Part shown: positions 19,043-27,358 of the stretch, piece after piece
How the letters are laid out: every line of letters starts with the position of its first letter
Numbering within the stretch: the stretch's first letter is position 1
Assembly (NCBI RefSeq): GCF_000020965.1
Contig: NC_011297.1
Location: 496,001 to 560,000, forward strand
From: Dictyoglomus thermophilum H-6-12
GTDB taxonomy: Bacteria; Dictyoglomota; Dictyoglomia; Dictyoglomales; Dictyoglomaceae
Reading direction: 5' to 3'
DNA length: 64,000 nucleotides
Program-made: the position numbers and the translations under genes
Notes under the pieces: generated by a model
Database searches by the model: none
Told to the model about the DNA's origin: nothing
What the model saw: only the letters and a program-made list of their open reading frames with translations

Positions 19043-19846
19043 CTACTTTACATAGATAAAGGGTACTTGAGCATACACATTCTTCTCAAATTTAGCATCA
19101 CTCTTATATTTACTTAAAATCTCAAATTGGTTTATATCCTCGTAATCTAATAGGTCTATAATATTAGGATCTCCATAAAAGTCATCACCACCGCTAAATC
19201 TCCATTGTTGAGCTGTAGATAAGACCTCTCTGATCCTACAAGACACAGGGTCCTGGGTTGGGAATCCCTCTTGTCCCATGATGAAAACTTGAAATCCCCA
19301 ACCTTTTTGGAAGTTGTCACCAAGGGTCTTCTTAGGTACAGGTATGGTTATGGTATTGCCATCGACAGTTACTCCTTTAGAGGGGAAGACACAATACTTA
19401 TACATTTCAGGAGCTGCATTTTTTACAGAACTTTTTAGCTCTGTAGGCCAACCTTCTACGAGTATGGCTAAATCCCATGCACTTTCCGGTGTGGTTTGGG
19501 CTCTTACACCTGGGATAAAATCCCTGAATCCTGAATCTTTCTTATGATCCTTATCAATATATATATGGATCGTTTGTAAGGAAATTCCTAATGGACTTCC
19601 CCAAGGATTCTCTATAGGTACTCTGAAGGAGATCTTGAAATATACATTATCATTATCGGCATCTATTACTACTTTTGTCATATCAAAAGTACCAGATTTA
19701 AAAACTGGGTCTGTAGGATAGGTGTATGTTCCAGGCCCCTTGTCGTCGTTTACAGGATCGTTGAATATAAGAGGATATTTTACAGGTTCAGCAAAAACAA
19801 TAGTGGAAAGAAGTATTAAGGAAATTAAAATTAATAACTTTTTCAT
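19043..19846 (-). CDS. secreted glucodextranase-C/DOMON-like protein
   Basis: A 267-residue protein with signal peptide MKKLLILISLILLSTIVFA. The mature part is a single beta-sandwich domain homologous to the C-terminal domain of the GH57 enzyme downstream: both share NPWGSP, QTI.IYI, EGW, QQWRF/KQWRF and GGDDFYGDPNIID. The frame extends upstream to 19915 across a hairpin, but AAGGAGGG directly precedes ATG 19846, so that start is preferred. It lies 12 bases before the GH57 gene. A carbohydrate-binding or surface-retention role in starch breakdown is inferred, with no catalytic residues visible. Confidence 0.85.
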   Translation of the reverse strand: MKKLLILISLILLSTIVFAEPVKYPLIFNDPVNDDKGPGTYTYPTDPVFKSGTFDMTKVVIDADNDNVYFKISFRVPIENPWGSPLGISLQTIHIYIDKDHKKDSGFRDFIPGVRAQTTPESAWDLAILVEGWPTELKSSVKNAAPEMYKYCVFPSKGVTVDGNTITIPVPKKTLGDNFQKGWGFQVFIMGQEGFPTQDPVSCRIREVLSTAQQWRFSGGDDFYGDPNIIDLLDYEDINQFEILSKYKSDAKFEKNVYAQVPFIYVK

Positions 19847-19870
19847 TTTATAGCCCTCCTTGAATCTTTT

Positions 19871-19899
19871 TAAGGGGGGAGAATTCTCCCCCCCTTTTA
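19871..19899 (-). terminator. stem-loop between the barrel gene and the DOMON gene
   Basis: A run of six or more G pairs with a run of C around GAATTC, located between the barrel stop (19905) and the SD of the next gene. There is no long U-run on the minus strand. A 3' protector or partial terminator that keeps the first gene most abundant is likely. Confidence 0.55.
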
Positions 19900-19904
19900 A
19901 TTTT

Positions 19905-21311
19905 TTAGAAATCAAAAGAAATTTTTGCTCCTATTTGTTTTACAAAGTCGGTTACAGAACCTTCTTCTGATGGAGCATTACCAAAGTAGAGAGAAGCATT
20001 GTTAAGTTCAAGAGCTAGATAGTAGGTATTATGAGTTGTGCTACTATCTTTAAGAAGTTGAGATATTGCTCTAAGATTTACATTCTTAGCTAAGTTATAG
20101 AGAGCGTTTAAGTACAGGTATGATTTGCTTGCTGAATAATTCCCAGCTAAGTAGACATTTAATTTATCGAAGGTGGTTGAAAGATTTCCATAAATTTCTG
20201 TATTTCCTCCGATTGGTTGATATAACTTTCCATAAATTGAGAGATTTTGTAAAGGTACAAAGGTTGTTTCAAGAGTAATGTTAGTGGAACTATTACTATC
20301 TACTGTTGAATTGGCCACTGTTCCCTTAACAGTTAGGTTCTTATTTACTACATATGTTACTATACCTTTTAGATTAGTAGTTTTTTGGTTTATATTTTCT
20401 CTATTTATTAGTTCTACAATTGGTTCAAAGGATAAATTGGAAAGTGGGGTAATTACGGAACCAAGCTTAAAGTATGTACCATAAGATCCACTTTCTCCAG
20501 GAATAAGTTGAGTTTGATCAGTTTTGAACCAGTTAAATTGATTGATATAACCTCCATCAACTTTTTTGGCTGTGCCGTAAATTTTTACAACAGGTGTTAG
20601 CTGAGTTGAAAAGTCACCATATAGGACCATTCCACCTTCAGAGCCAGTATCAAAGGAGCCCTTGCCGTATATTCCTTCTGCTTTTACGTCTACATTGGCT
20701 AATTTTCCAGTTACATCTACTCCGAATAAACTCTTTCCTTGGTTAGCAACACCCCAATTAGCACCCATTGCTGTAAATCCAAGAGTTAGGTTTTGAAATG
20801 CTCTTTTTAATCTTAAGTAAGAGATTTGATCTGACGAATTAATACCTGCTAAGAAGTTTGTATCAAATACTTTTCCAGAAACTTCAATTCCATTTCCCCA
20901 TATCCATGAAGATCCAGGAAGATCACCAGGCTTATTCAAAAGCAATGGATCATCAAAAGGAGTTGCATTTTCCTTGTAATATACTCTTAAGTTTAGAAGG
21001 GAGCTTTTAACAGTGAGATGTGCCTTTTGTACCTCCACAATTCCAGGACCAAAAAGATCGCTATAATTGGGATATAAATGAAGTTCAAAATAACTTTCTA
21101 AGAAGCTTGAAGGTTCTGCTTTTACTCTAAAATAGGTGTTCCAATAATCTAAATTTACTGGACCTAACGTGTTAGAGTAGTTTCCATTTGAGTCTTTTAA
21201 GAACTCGCTGTGGACTCCAATTTCGCTGTAGCCATAAAATGTAACTCCTTGAGCGTAGGCAAAAGAAACTATAAAGATGAGGATCAAACTTAGTAACAAT
21301 ACTTTTTTCAT
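19905..21311 (-). CDS. outer-membrane beta-barrel (porin-like) protein
   Basis: A 468-residue protein with a signal peptide (MKKVLLLSLILIFIVSFAYAQ). It then has many alternating amphipathic strands separated by polar turns, and ends GAKISFDF with the C-terminal phenylalanine typical of barrels inserted by the BAM machinery. It carries no recognisable catalytic motif. It is the first gene of the operon containing the DOMON-like protein and the GH57 enzyme. A maltodextrin-conducting porin is the natural inference, by analogy of position with LamB rather than by sequence similarity. SD is AAAGGGGGT. The leader is about 145 nt and contains two palindromic operators and an extra AGGAGGTGAT. Confidence 0.82.
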   Translation of the reverse strand: MKKVLLLSLILIFIVSFAYAQGVTFYGYSEIGVHSEFLKDSNGNYSNTLGPVNLDYWNTYFRVKAEPSSFLESYFELHLYPNYSDLFGPGIVEVQKAHLTVKSSLLNLRVYYKENATPFDDPLLLNKPGDLPGSSWIWGNGIEVSGKVFDTNFLAGINSSDQISYLRLKRAFQNLTLGFTAMGANWGVANQGKSLFGVDVTGKLANVDVKAEGIYGKGSFDTGSEGGMVLYGDFSTQLTPVVKIYGTAKKVDGGYINQFNWFKTDQTQLIPGESGSYGTYFKLGSVITPLSNLSFEPIVELINRENINQKTTNLKGIVTYVVNKNLTVKGTVANSTVDSNSSTNITLETTFVPLQNLSIYGKLYQPIGGNTEIYGNLSTTFDKLNVYLAGNYSASKSYLYLNALYNLAKNVNLRAISQLLKDSSTTHNTYYLALELNNASLYFGNAPSEEGSVTDFVKQIGAKISFDF

Positions 21312-21400
21312 TTTTAATACCCCCTTTAATTTTTTAGCAATCTTAGGAACAGAAATTAACTTGAATTAGTTATTAATTCTTCTCAGCATTTACTGCTCTT

Positions 21401-21410
21401 ATCACCTCCT
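21401..21410 (-). promoter_or_regulatory. leader anti-SD complement (STAB-SD-like), barrel operon mRNA
   Basis: On the minus strand AGGAGGTGAT lies 90 bases before the barrel ATG, which has its own SD. The next ATG is 15 bases away and would give only MLRRINN, a spacing too long for normal initiation. Confidence 0.55.
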
Positions 21411-21423
21411 AAACACGTGTTAA
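21410..21423. promoter_or_regulatory. putative sugar-repressor operator O2, barrel operon
   Basis: TAAACACGTGTTAA is centred on CACGTG and matches 11 of 14 positions of CTAACACGTGTTAG. Its centre is 29 bp from the second copy at 21439-21452. Confidence 0.6.
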
Positions 21424-21438
21424 TTTTAATTTATAAAA

Positions 21439-21452
21439 ATTACACGTGTTAG
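21439..21452. promoter_or_regulatory. putative sugar-repressor operator O1, barrel operon
   Basis: ATTACACGTGTTAG matches 12 of 14 positions of the palindrome CTAACACGTGTTAG and lies at about +3 to +16 of the predicted transcript. The malE operator matches the same consensus at 13 of 14. Confidence 0.65.
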
Positions 21453-21462
21453 TTTTAATAAT

Positions 21463-21492
21463 ATTTTAAAAAAGAGTTTTTTAATTTGTCAA
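21463..21492 (-). promoter_or_regulatory. promoter of the barrel/DOMON/GH57 operon
   Basis: On the minus strand TTGACA (21487-21492) and TAAAAT (21463-21468) are separated by 18 bases. Transcription is expected to start near 21455. Confidence 0.65.
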
Positions 21493-21511
21493 GGATATTT
21501 TTAAAACAGTC

Positions 21512-21958
21512 TTAAATTGTTTTAAAATCCTTTAATCTTATCTCAATTACTTTTTGAGAAACCTGAAAAATACTTGATATCTTCTGATAGGGTAGGTTTA
21601 AATATCTCTTAAGAAAGAAATCAGGAAGAAGCAGGGAGGCGGCAAAAGTGTTAGCTTCTTTTTCAAGCTTAGGGTTTTTACTTATTGGATAATCAAAATA
21701 AATTTGTTTATTTGAATGGTGAAGTAAAAAGTGGCCAAGTTCGTGGGCAATAGTGAATCTTTGTCTTAAAGGATTATCTCTTTTATTGATGAGTATCATA
21801 GGGTGATCATTATGGTTATACAATATACCAGAAATTTGTGAGGGTAGTTCTTGGAAGTGTACTTCTACCCCTAATCCATAAGCAATAATTTCAGGTTTTA
21901 TGGGAGGTTTTTTTATATAAAAAAGGGATAATAGATCTTTAATCAGTTCTTCGTACAC
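21512..21958 (-). CDS. ImmA/IrrE-family zinc metallopeptidase
   Basis: A 148-residue protein with the zincin helix HELGHFLLHH near residue 70, followed by the usual ImmA ANTFAASLLLPDFFL segment. The family cleaves or inactivates partner XRE-type repressors in response to stress. The gene overlaps the upstream XRE gene by 20 bases, so the two are co-translated. No integrase, attachment site or phage gene lies nearby, so this seems a chromosomal regulatory pair rather than a mobile-element switch. Its target is unknown. Confidence 0.88.
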   Translation of the reverse strand: MYEELIKDLLSLFYIKKPPIKPEIIAYGLGVEVHFQELPSQISGILYNHNDHPMILINKRDNPLRQRFTIAHELGHFLLHHSNKQIYFDYPISKNPKLEKEANTFAASLLLPDFFLKRYLNLPYQKISSIFQVSQKVIEIRLKDFKTI

Positions 21959-22256
21959 CTTTTTTACTCTCCAAGGATTTAATAAGTTGAATTATCATTC
22001 TTCTCTCATCTTCATCTAAGGAGGTCTTTGTCCTTAGAAAAGTCTCTATGGTTTCATCATTATCTTCGGAGAAGAAGTATGAAGTAGGAAGATTAAAGGC
22101 TTTTGCTATTCTTTCTAAAGCTTTTAAAGAGGGATTCTTAAGACCTCTTTCGATTAAGGAGATGTAGGATAAGGAAAGACCTGTTTTTTCTGCCAGATCT
22201 TCTAATTTCATATTATGTTTTTTTCTGGTTTCTCTTATCCTCTTCCCCACATTCAT
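21939..22256 (-). CDS. XRE-family helix-turn-helix regulator
   Basis: A 105-residue DNA-binding protein. The Cro/C1-type domain covers residues 3-60, with IRETRKKHNMKLEDLAEKTG and LSYISLIERGLKNPSL. A short C-terminal tail follows that may contact the ImmA-like partner encoded by the overlapping gene. It probably represses its own promoter and possibly others. No SD is obvious before ATG 22256. Confidence 0.88.
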   Translation of the reverse strand: MNVGKRIRETRKKHNMKLEDLAEKTGLSLSYISLIERGLKNPSLKALERIAKAFNLPTSYFFSEDNDETIETFLRTKTSLDEDERRMIIQLIKSLESKKGVRRTD

Positions 22257-22297
22257 ACTTAATATTTTATTATCAATTTGTCATTTTGTTAATAATA

Positions 22298-22323
22298 GGG
22301 GGACATTTGATAAAATGTCCCCC
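22298..22323 (-). terminator. terminator of the M42 peptidase operon
   Basis: An 11-bp perfect stem, GGGGGACATTT with AAATGTCCCCC around GATA, lies 12 bases beyond the last M42 stop. It is followed on the minus strand by TATTATT. Confidence 0.75.
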
Positions 22324-22334
22324 CTTGTCTTTAA

Positions 22335-23345
22335 TTATAAGAGACTTTCATCACTTTCTACTAATATTTTAAGAATTCTAATTGCATTTTCCACATCATT
22401 TATATCAATCATCTCATGGGGTGAATGCACATATCTTGTAGGTATGGAGAGAGTTCCAGCTGGAATACCTTCTCCTGTTCTTTGGAGTGCAGCAGCGTTG
22501 GTACCCCCACGAAGTAGAATTTCAATTTGATAGGGTATACCATTTTTCTCTGCTATATTTTTGAGTTTTTCCACTATTCTTCTATCACTAATAGAAGCAC
22601 TATCTTTTATTTTGATAGCAGGTCCCTTCCCTAGCTCAAGGGACATTCTCTTTGGGCCTTTAGGAGTGTCAGAATGGGCAGTTACATCAATGGCTATAGC
22701 AAGATCAGGTTTTATGTCAAAGGCAACTACGCTTGCTCCTACAAGTCCAATTTCTTCTTGAATGGAGAAAGTACCGTAGAGAGTGTAATAAGGGTTTGAT
22801 CTTTTAAAAACTTCAATTATTATGGCGCATCCTATTCTATCATCCATAGCTTTTGAGACCAATCTTTCTCCCAGATCTTTAAAATTTGCAGAGTATACAC
22901 CAAAGGTTCCAGGAGGAACAAGCTTTTCAGCTTCCTCTCTGCTTTTAGCTCCAATGTCTACAAATATCTTATCAAAATCAAGATTTTTAATGTTTTTGGA
23001 GAGCTCTTCTAAAGTTTCTCCTTCTACTCCTACAAATCCTTCTGCCTGAGGAAAAGCTATACTGCTTCCTAATAAATTATAAGGAGAAACTCCTCCAATA
23101 GGTTCTATTCTAATAAATCCTTTTTCATCAATATAAGTTGCAAGAACACCAATTTCATCCATATGGGCATCAAGGAGTATTTTCCCATCTTTTTTACCTT
23201 TTTTCCAAACGATTAGATTTCCAAGTTTGTCTATCTCATACCCGTCAATATATCCTTTTAATTCTTCCAGGATTGCATTTCTTATGTTATCCTCTCTACC
23301 ACTGGGAGATTTGATTTCCGTTAACTTTTTGATAAGCTCTTTCAT
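22335..23345 (-). CDS. M42-family glutamyl/leucyl aminopeptidase (copy 3 in the operon)
   Basis: A 336-residue cytoplasmic metallo-aminopeptidase of the tetrahedral TET class. Metal and catalytic landmarks are complete: AHMDEIGVL, KAMDDRIG, SIQEEIGLVGA, IAIDVTAHSD and the late RYVHSPHEMID. It is the last of three adjacent M42 genes, starting 1 base after the preceding stop, and is followed by a strong terminator. M42 enzymes release N-terminal residues from short peptides and form dodecamers. Three differing copies suggest complementary specificities or mixed complexes. Confidence 0.92.
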   Translation of the reverse strand: MKELIKKLTEIKSPSGREDNIRNAILEELKGYIDGYEIDKLGNLIVWKKGKKDGKILLDAHMDEIGVLATYIDEKGFIRIEPIGGVSPYNLLGSSIAFPQAEGFVGVEGETLEELSKNIKNLDFDKIFVDIGAKSREEAEKLVPPGTFGVYSANFKDLGERLVSKAMDDRIGCAIIIEVFKRSNPYYTLYGTFSIQEEIGLVGASVVAFDIKPDLAIAIDVTAHSDTPKGPKRMSLELGKGPAIKIKDSASISDRRIVEKLKNIAEKNGIPYQIEILLRGGTNAAALQRTGEGIPAGTLSIPTRYVHSPHEMIDINDVENAIRILKILVESDESLL

Positions 23346-23346
23346 T

Positions 23347-24351
23347 CTATAAGACCTCCTTTGTGAGTATTAAAGAAAGAAGCTTAAAAGTATTCCGATA
23401 GTCGTTGATATTTAACACACATATAGGGGAATGAATATATCTTGATGGAATAGAAATAACCAAGGAAGGAGTACCTGTAGTTATGGCAATTCTTGCAGCA
23501 TCAGTGCCTCCTGCGGTTCTCCTCTTTATCTGGTAAGGAATTTTATTTTCTTCGGCTACTTTTACGGCAAAATTAAAAAGCCTTTCATCATTTACATAGC
23601 CTCTGTGAGCAGGCGTGATAACTGGACCTTTGCCTAACTCTGAAGATCTTCTAGCTTCTGGAAACTCAGGATTATCTCCAGAGGTGGTTGTTTCTACCAC
23701 AATTGCGAGGTCAGGTTTTATCTTGAAAGCACAGGGTCCAGATCCTCTTAATCCTGTCTCCTCTTGGATTACAAAAGCGAAGAAGGTGTCGTAGTATAAA
23801 TCTAAATCTTTAAGTATTAAGTCTATCAATAGGGAACATCCCCCTCTATCATCTAAAGCCTTTCCAGATATCCATTCTCCATGTATCATAGCATTGGGTG
23901 CAAAGCTAACAAAGTCTCCTATTTTTACTTTTGCCTCAGCTTCTTGTTTTTTTGTGGCTCCAATATCTACTTTGATGTTTTCAAAAGATACCTTTTCATA
24001 TCCTTCCATAAGATGAATAGGTTTTGAACCTATAACTCCTAATATTTGTTTTTCTCCTATAACTACTTTTTTACCTAACACTACCCTAGGGTCAATAGAT
24101 CCTAATGGTAGTATACTTAGTTTTCCATCTTCTTCTATGTTGCTTACTATAAAACCAACCTCATCCATATGAGCTGAAATCATGAGTTTTTTGTTTACTT
24201 TGCCTTTTTTAAAGGCTATAAGGTTCCCTAATTTGTCTACTTCAATCTGGTCTACTTTGTCTTTTATCTTCTCTTTAATAAATTCTCTTACCTTTCCCTC
24301 AAAGCCAGAAACTCCTGGTATATCTGATAGCTCCTTTAAAAACAATTTCAT
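23347..24351 (-). CDS. M42-family aminopeptidase (copy 2)
   Basis: A 334-residue M42 peptidase with all expected positions: SAHMDEVGFI, KALDDRGGCS, VIQEETGLRG, IVVETTTSGD and RYIHSPICVL. It has Glu (VVETT) where copies 1 and 3 have Asp (LDVT/IDVT) as the metal ligand after the EE pair, a difference linked in this family to metal or substrate preference. It overlaps the upstream M42 gene by 4 bases, so translation is coupled. Confidence 0.92.
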   Translation of the reverse strand: MKLFLKELSDIPGVSGFEGKVREFIKEKIKDKVDQIEVDKLGNLIAFKKGKVNKKLMISAHMDEVGFIVSNIEEDGKLSILPLGSIDPRVVLGKKVVIGEKQILGVIGSKPIHLMEGYEKVSFENIKVDIGATKKQEAEAKVKIGDFVSFAPNAMIHGEWISGKALDDRGGCSLLIDLILKDLDLYYDTFFAFVIQEETGLRGSGPCAFKIKPDLAIVVETTTSGDNPEFPEARRSSELGKGPVITPAHRGYVNDERLFNFAVKVAEENKIPYQIKRRTAGGTDAARIAITTGTPSLVISIPSRYIHSPICVLNINDYRNTFKLLSLILTKEVL

Positions 24352-25358
24352 TCACCTCCTCTTGCAAGGAAAAAGCTTAAAAGTCTTGCTGTCTCTTCGA
24401 TGTCTCTTATATTTACTACCTCGTATGGGGTGTGCATATATCTTAAGGGAATTGAGATAAGTAAGGTGGAAATTCCTTCTCTTGCTATTTGTATACTATC
24501 GGTATCAGTACTGCTATGATTGCCATTGGGCTCTATTTGGTAGTTTACTGAAAGTTTTTCAGCCAAATTTTTGATTTTATTGAAATAGTCATAATCTATC
24601 ATTGGTCCTATGTCTAATACTGGTCCTTTTCCCGTTTCGATTTTAGGATAAGAGGGTCTTTGAATATCTCCATGGGTTACATCTAAGACTATGGCAAGCT
24701 CAGGGTTTATTTGATAGGAAGCATTTATAGCTCCAGATACTCCATCCTCTTCTCTTACAGAAAAGACAAAATAAATATCTCCACTCACTATAAACTGGTT
24801 TAATAATTCAAGGGTATAAAGAAGAGCTGTACAACTTGCTCTATTGTCCAAAGCTTTTCCTGCAATATATTTTTCATTTAATTCAAAAGCTTCCGAGTCA
24901 AAGGTAGCGAGATCTCCTATTTGAACTTTATCTGCTTTTTCTACTATATCTATGAAAAGATCATCAAAGGTAATATTTTTTTGTCTTATTTCTTCGGTCT
25001 GTAGATGGGGTTCTAACATGCCAACCACTCCGTAAGAAATGCCTTCTTTAGTGTGAATTCTTAATCTTTGAGATATTACTACTTTAGGATCTACTCCACC
25101 AAAGGTATGAATGCGAAAATAATTTCCGAATTCCTTTTTTGTTATTACAAAAGCAATTTCATCGGTGTGGGCGAAAAGAGCTATTCTTTTACCTTTACCT
25201 GGTCTTCTTACTATGAGGTTGCCGTGTTTGTCTATGTTTGTCTCCACATCAGCTATTTTTTTTGCAACATTTTCAATATATTCCAAGACTAGTTGTTCGT
25301 ATCCTGAGGGGCCATCAAGATTTGATAGATTTTTCAGAACTTCTTTAATTTCCACCAT
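24348..25358 (-). CDS. M42-family aminopeptidase (copy 1, most divergent)
   Basis: A 336-residue M42 peptidase, first of the three-gene operon. Metal-site positions survive, but several flanking residues differ from the other two: AHTDEIAFV in place of AHMDE(I/V)G, KALDNRAS in place of KALDDR, and VREEDGVSGA in place of QEE(I/T)GL. The final RYMHTPYEV is intact. It is probably active but with altered specificity. SD is AAAGGAGG before ATG 25358. It diverges from nth across 86 bases. Confidence 0.9.
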   Translation of the reverse strand: MVEIKEVLKNLSNLDGPSGYEQLVLEYIENVAKKIADVETNIDKHGNLIVRRPGKGKRIALFAHTDEIAFVITKKEFGNYFRIHTFGGVDPKVVISQRLRIHTKEGISYGVVGMLEPHLQTEEIRQKNITFDDLFIDIVEKADKVQIGDLATFDSEAFELNEKYIAGKALDNRASCTALLYTLELLNQFIVSGDIYFVFSVREEDGVSGAINASYQINPELAIVLDVTHGDIQRPSYPKIETGKGPVLDIGPMIDYDYFNKIKNLAEKLSVNYQIEPNGNHSSTDTDSIQIAREGISTLLISIPLRYMHTPYEVVNIRDIEETARLLSFFLARGGE

Positions 25359-25444
25359 GGAGCCTCCTTTCTTCTTTAAAAGTATACTTTGATTATACTA
25401 TGGGTGTGTTAAACTTTAGTAGCTTAATTTATGGAGGTGTTATT

Positions 25445-26077
25445 ATGGATAAAAAGGAATTTGTAATAGAGGTTTTAAAGAGACTAAGAACTCTTTATGA
25501 ACCTAAAATTGCACTAAATTTTTCCAATCCATGGGAGCTTCTTGTAGCTACCATACTTTCGGCACAGACTACCGATGAGAGGGTAAATATGGTTACAGAG
25601 AAGCTCTTTAAAAAGTATAAAACGCCTGAGGATTATTTAAAGGTCCCTTTGGAAGAGTTAGAGCAAGATATTAAGTCTATTAATTACTATAGAACAAAGG
25701 CTAAAAATATTAGGGCTTGTGCCCAAATAATTCTTGAGAAATATGGTGGTAAGGTGCCCGATACTATGGAAGAACTTCTGAAGCTTCCAGGAGTTGCTAG
25801 AAAAACTGCAAATGTTGTTCTTTCTGCAGGGTATGGTAAGAATGAGGGTATAGTGGTAGATACTCATGTAGATAGGCTTTCTAAAAGATTTAATTTAAGT
25901 AAGGAAAAAAATAGGGATAAATTGGAACAAGACTTGATGAAGATTGTGCCGAGGGAAGAATGGGCAAATTTTTCTTATCTTTTAATTCATCACGGAAGAA
26001 ATGTATGTAAGGCTAAGAATCCCAAATGTGATGAATGTATTTTAAATGATATATGTCCATCGGCATTTATCAAATAA
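25445..26077 (+). CDS. nth: endonuclease III (DNA glycosylase/AP lyase)
   Basis: A 210-residue base-excision repair enzyme. The helix-hairpin-helix LLKLPGVARKTANVVLS carries the catalytic Lys, VDTHVDRLSKR carries the catalytic Asp, and the 4Fe-4S loop near the end has the C-x6-C-x2-C-x5-C spacing (CKAKNPKCDECILNDIC). The frame extends upstream to 25400, but ATG 25445 is directly preceded by GGAGGTG and gives the standard N-terminus. It removes oxidised pyrimidines, which matters in a thermophile. It is transcribed alone and ends in a bidirectional terminator. Confidence 0.95.
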   Translation: MDKKEFVIEVLKRLRTLYEPKIALNFSNPWELLVATILSAQTTDERVNMVTEKLFKKYKTPEDYLKVPLEELEQDIKSINYYRTKAKNIRACAQIILEKYGGKVPDTMEELLKLPGVARKTANVVLSAGYGKNEGIVVDTHVDRLSKRFNLSKEKNRDKLEQDLMKIVPREEWANFSYLLIHHGRNVCKAKNPKCDECILNDICPSAFIK

Positions 26078-26110
26078 GAGGGGAGATTTTATCTCCCCTC
26101 TTCTAAATTT
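26078..26110. terminator. bidirectional terminator between nth and the aldo/keto reductase gene
   Basis: GAGGGGAGAT (26078-26087) pairs with ATCTCCCCTC (26091-26100) over a 3-base loop. T-rich sequence flanks it on both strands (TTCTAAATTTTT on plus, TTATTTG on minus). Confidence 0.8.
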
Positions 26111-27241
26111 TTAACGGGATAAGGTGTTGTGGACCATCTCTAAGAGGTCTCTTATGGCAAGACCTTGAGGACATTTAGTCTCGCATTCTCCACACTTCTT
26201 ACAATTTTCAGCTCTTTCTTCAGGCTTCATAGCATAATTATATTCCCATCTTGGTGCACCCCAGTCGTCATATCTTATACCTTCGTTGTAAATATAAAAG
26301 TTTCTTGGTATATCTACTCCATAGGGACAAGGCATACAATACCTGCATTGAGTACAATCTATGGCCTTTCTTCCTAAGAAGGCAAGTCTTAGTTTTTCTA
26401 TTAGTTCAAGGTCTTCTTTAGATAAGATATTTACTTCTGCTTTATCTGCAATTTCTAAGTTTTCCTTAACTTGCTCTAAAGTACTCATTCCAGAAAGTGC
26501 AAGGGAAACTTCTTTGTGATTCCAAACCCAAAGTAAGGCCCATTCTACAGGAGATCTTTTTATAGGATATTTTTCTATAAGCTCCATTACGTCCTTTGGG
26601 GGCCTTGCAAGTCTACCTCCTCTTAAAGGTTCCATCACCACGACTCCTATTCCCTTTTTACCTGCATATTCTAAGCCTTCTCTTCCTGCCTGGTAATCTA
26701 TATCCATGTAGTTATATTGGATCTGGCAGAAATCCCAGTCATGGGCATCAATTATTTTTTTGAAGGTTTCCAAGTCATCATGGAAAGAAAAACCAAAATA
26801 TCTGATAAGGCCTTTTTCTTTCATCTTTTCTCCCCATTCGATGGCTCCAAGATTATATATCTTTTGCCAGCTATCTTTGTTTAGAGCATGGAGGAGATAG
26901 AAATCTATATGATCAGTATCTAGTTTTTTGAGTTGTTCATTTAATAGCCTATCCATATCTTCTTTTTTGTTTACAAGCCATACAGGAAGTTTTGTGGCCA
27001 GGTAAGTTTTATCTCTGTAGCCATCTTTTAATGCCTTTCCAACTACAATCTCGCTTTGTCCCCCATGATAACCATAAGCTGTATCTACATAGTTTACTCC
27101 ATGATCAATAGCATATCTTATCATTTCAATGGCTTTAGGCTCATCAATTTGGGACTCTGTTCCTAATGTGGGAAGTCTCATTGCACCAAATCCAAGTACG
27201 GAAACGGTTACGTCAAGTTTTCCCATTTTTCTGTACTTCAT
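26111..27241 (-). CDS. aldo/keto reductase with C-terminal 4Fe-4S domain
   Basis: A 376-residue oxidoreductase. The AKR barrel covers about residues 1-285 with the tetrad signals DTAYGYHGGQSE (Asp, Tyr), LATKLP (Lys) and FYLLHALN (His). A ferredoxin-like tail holds two cysteine clusters, CTQCRYCMPCPYG and CKKCGECETKCPQG. This fused class is common in anaerobes and is thought to pass electrons between an iron-sulfur donor and a carbonyl substrate. The substrate is unknown. It diverges from a zinc dehydrogenase gene. Confidence 0.9.
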   Translation of the reverse strand: MKYRKMGKLDVTVSVLGFGAMRLPTLGTESQIDEPKAIEMIRYAIDHGVNYVDTAYGYHGGQSEIVVGKALKDGYRDKTYLATKLPVWLVNKKEDMDRLLNEQLKKLDTDHIDFYLLHALNKDSWQKIYNLGAIEWGEKMKEKGLIRYFGFSFHDDLETFKKIIDAHDWDFCQIQYNYMDIDYQAGREGLEYAGKKGIGVVVMEPLRGGRLARPPKDVMELIEKYPIKRSPVEWALLWVWNHKEVSLALSGMSTLEQVKENLEIADKAEVNILSKEDLELIEKLRLAFLGRKAIDCTQCRYCMPCPYGVDIPRNFYIYNEGIRYDDWGAPRWEYNYAMKPEERAENCKKCGECETKCPQGLAIRDLLEMVHNTLSR

Positions 27242-27314
27242 TTTTTATCCCTCCTTATTTTATAGAAAATTTTAGATTGAATATTGGTACAGGTGAACTA
27301 AAAAAGTAAATATT

Positions 27315-27358
27315 TTTTACAATTTCAAATTTTACTACATCATATTTAAATTGTAAAA
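27315..27358. repeat. 11-bp inverted repeat in the AKR/dehydrogenase promoter region
   Basis: TTTTACAATTT (27315-27325) and AAATTGTAAAA (27348-27358) are exact inverted copies with centres 33 bp apart, about three helical turns. The right arm ends one base before a TATAAT (27359-27364), so a protein bound here would touch the -10 of the dehydrogenase gene. Confidence 0.55.

Noticed and set aside
19847-19915. N-terminal extension of the DOMON-like protein
   Set aside because: It reads through an intercistronic hairpin and lacks an SD; the signal peptide begins at 19846 directly after AAGGAGGG.
21164-21175. CTAACGTGTTAG inside the barrel gene, resembling the operator palindrome
   Set aside because: The arms match but the spacer is 2 bases instead of 4, so both half-sites would be out of phase with the 14-bp operators. 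It lies in coding sequence where the codons explain it.
21939-22256. XRE gene as part of a toxin-antitoxin system
   Set aside because: The partner has the HELGH zincin motif of ImmA/IrrE rather than a toxin fold.
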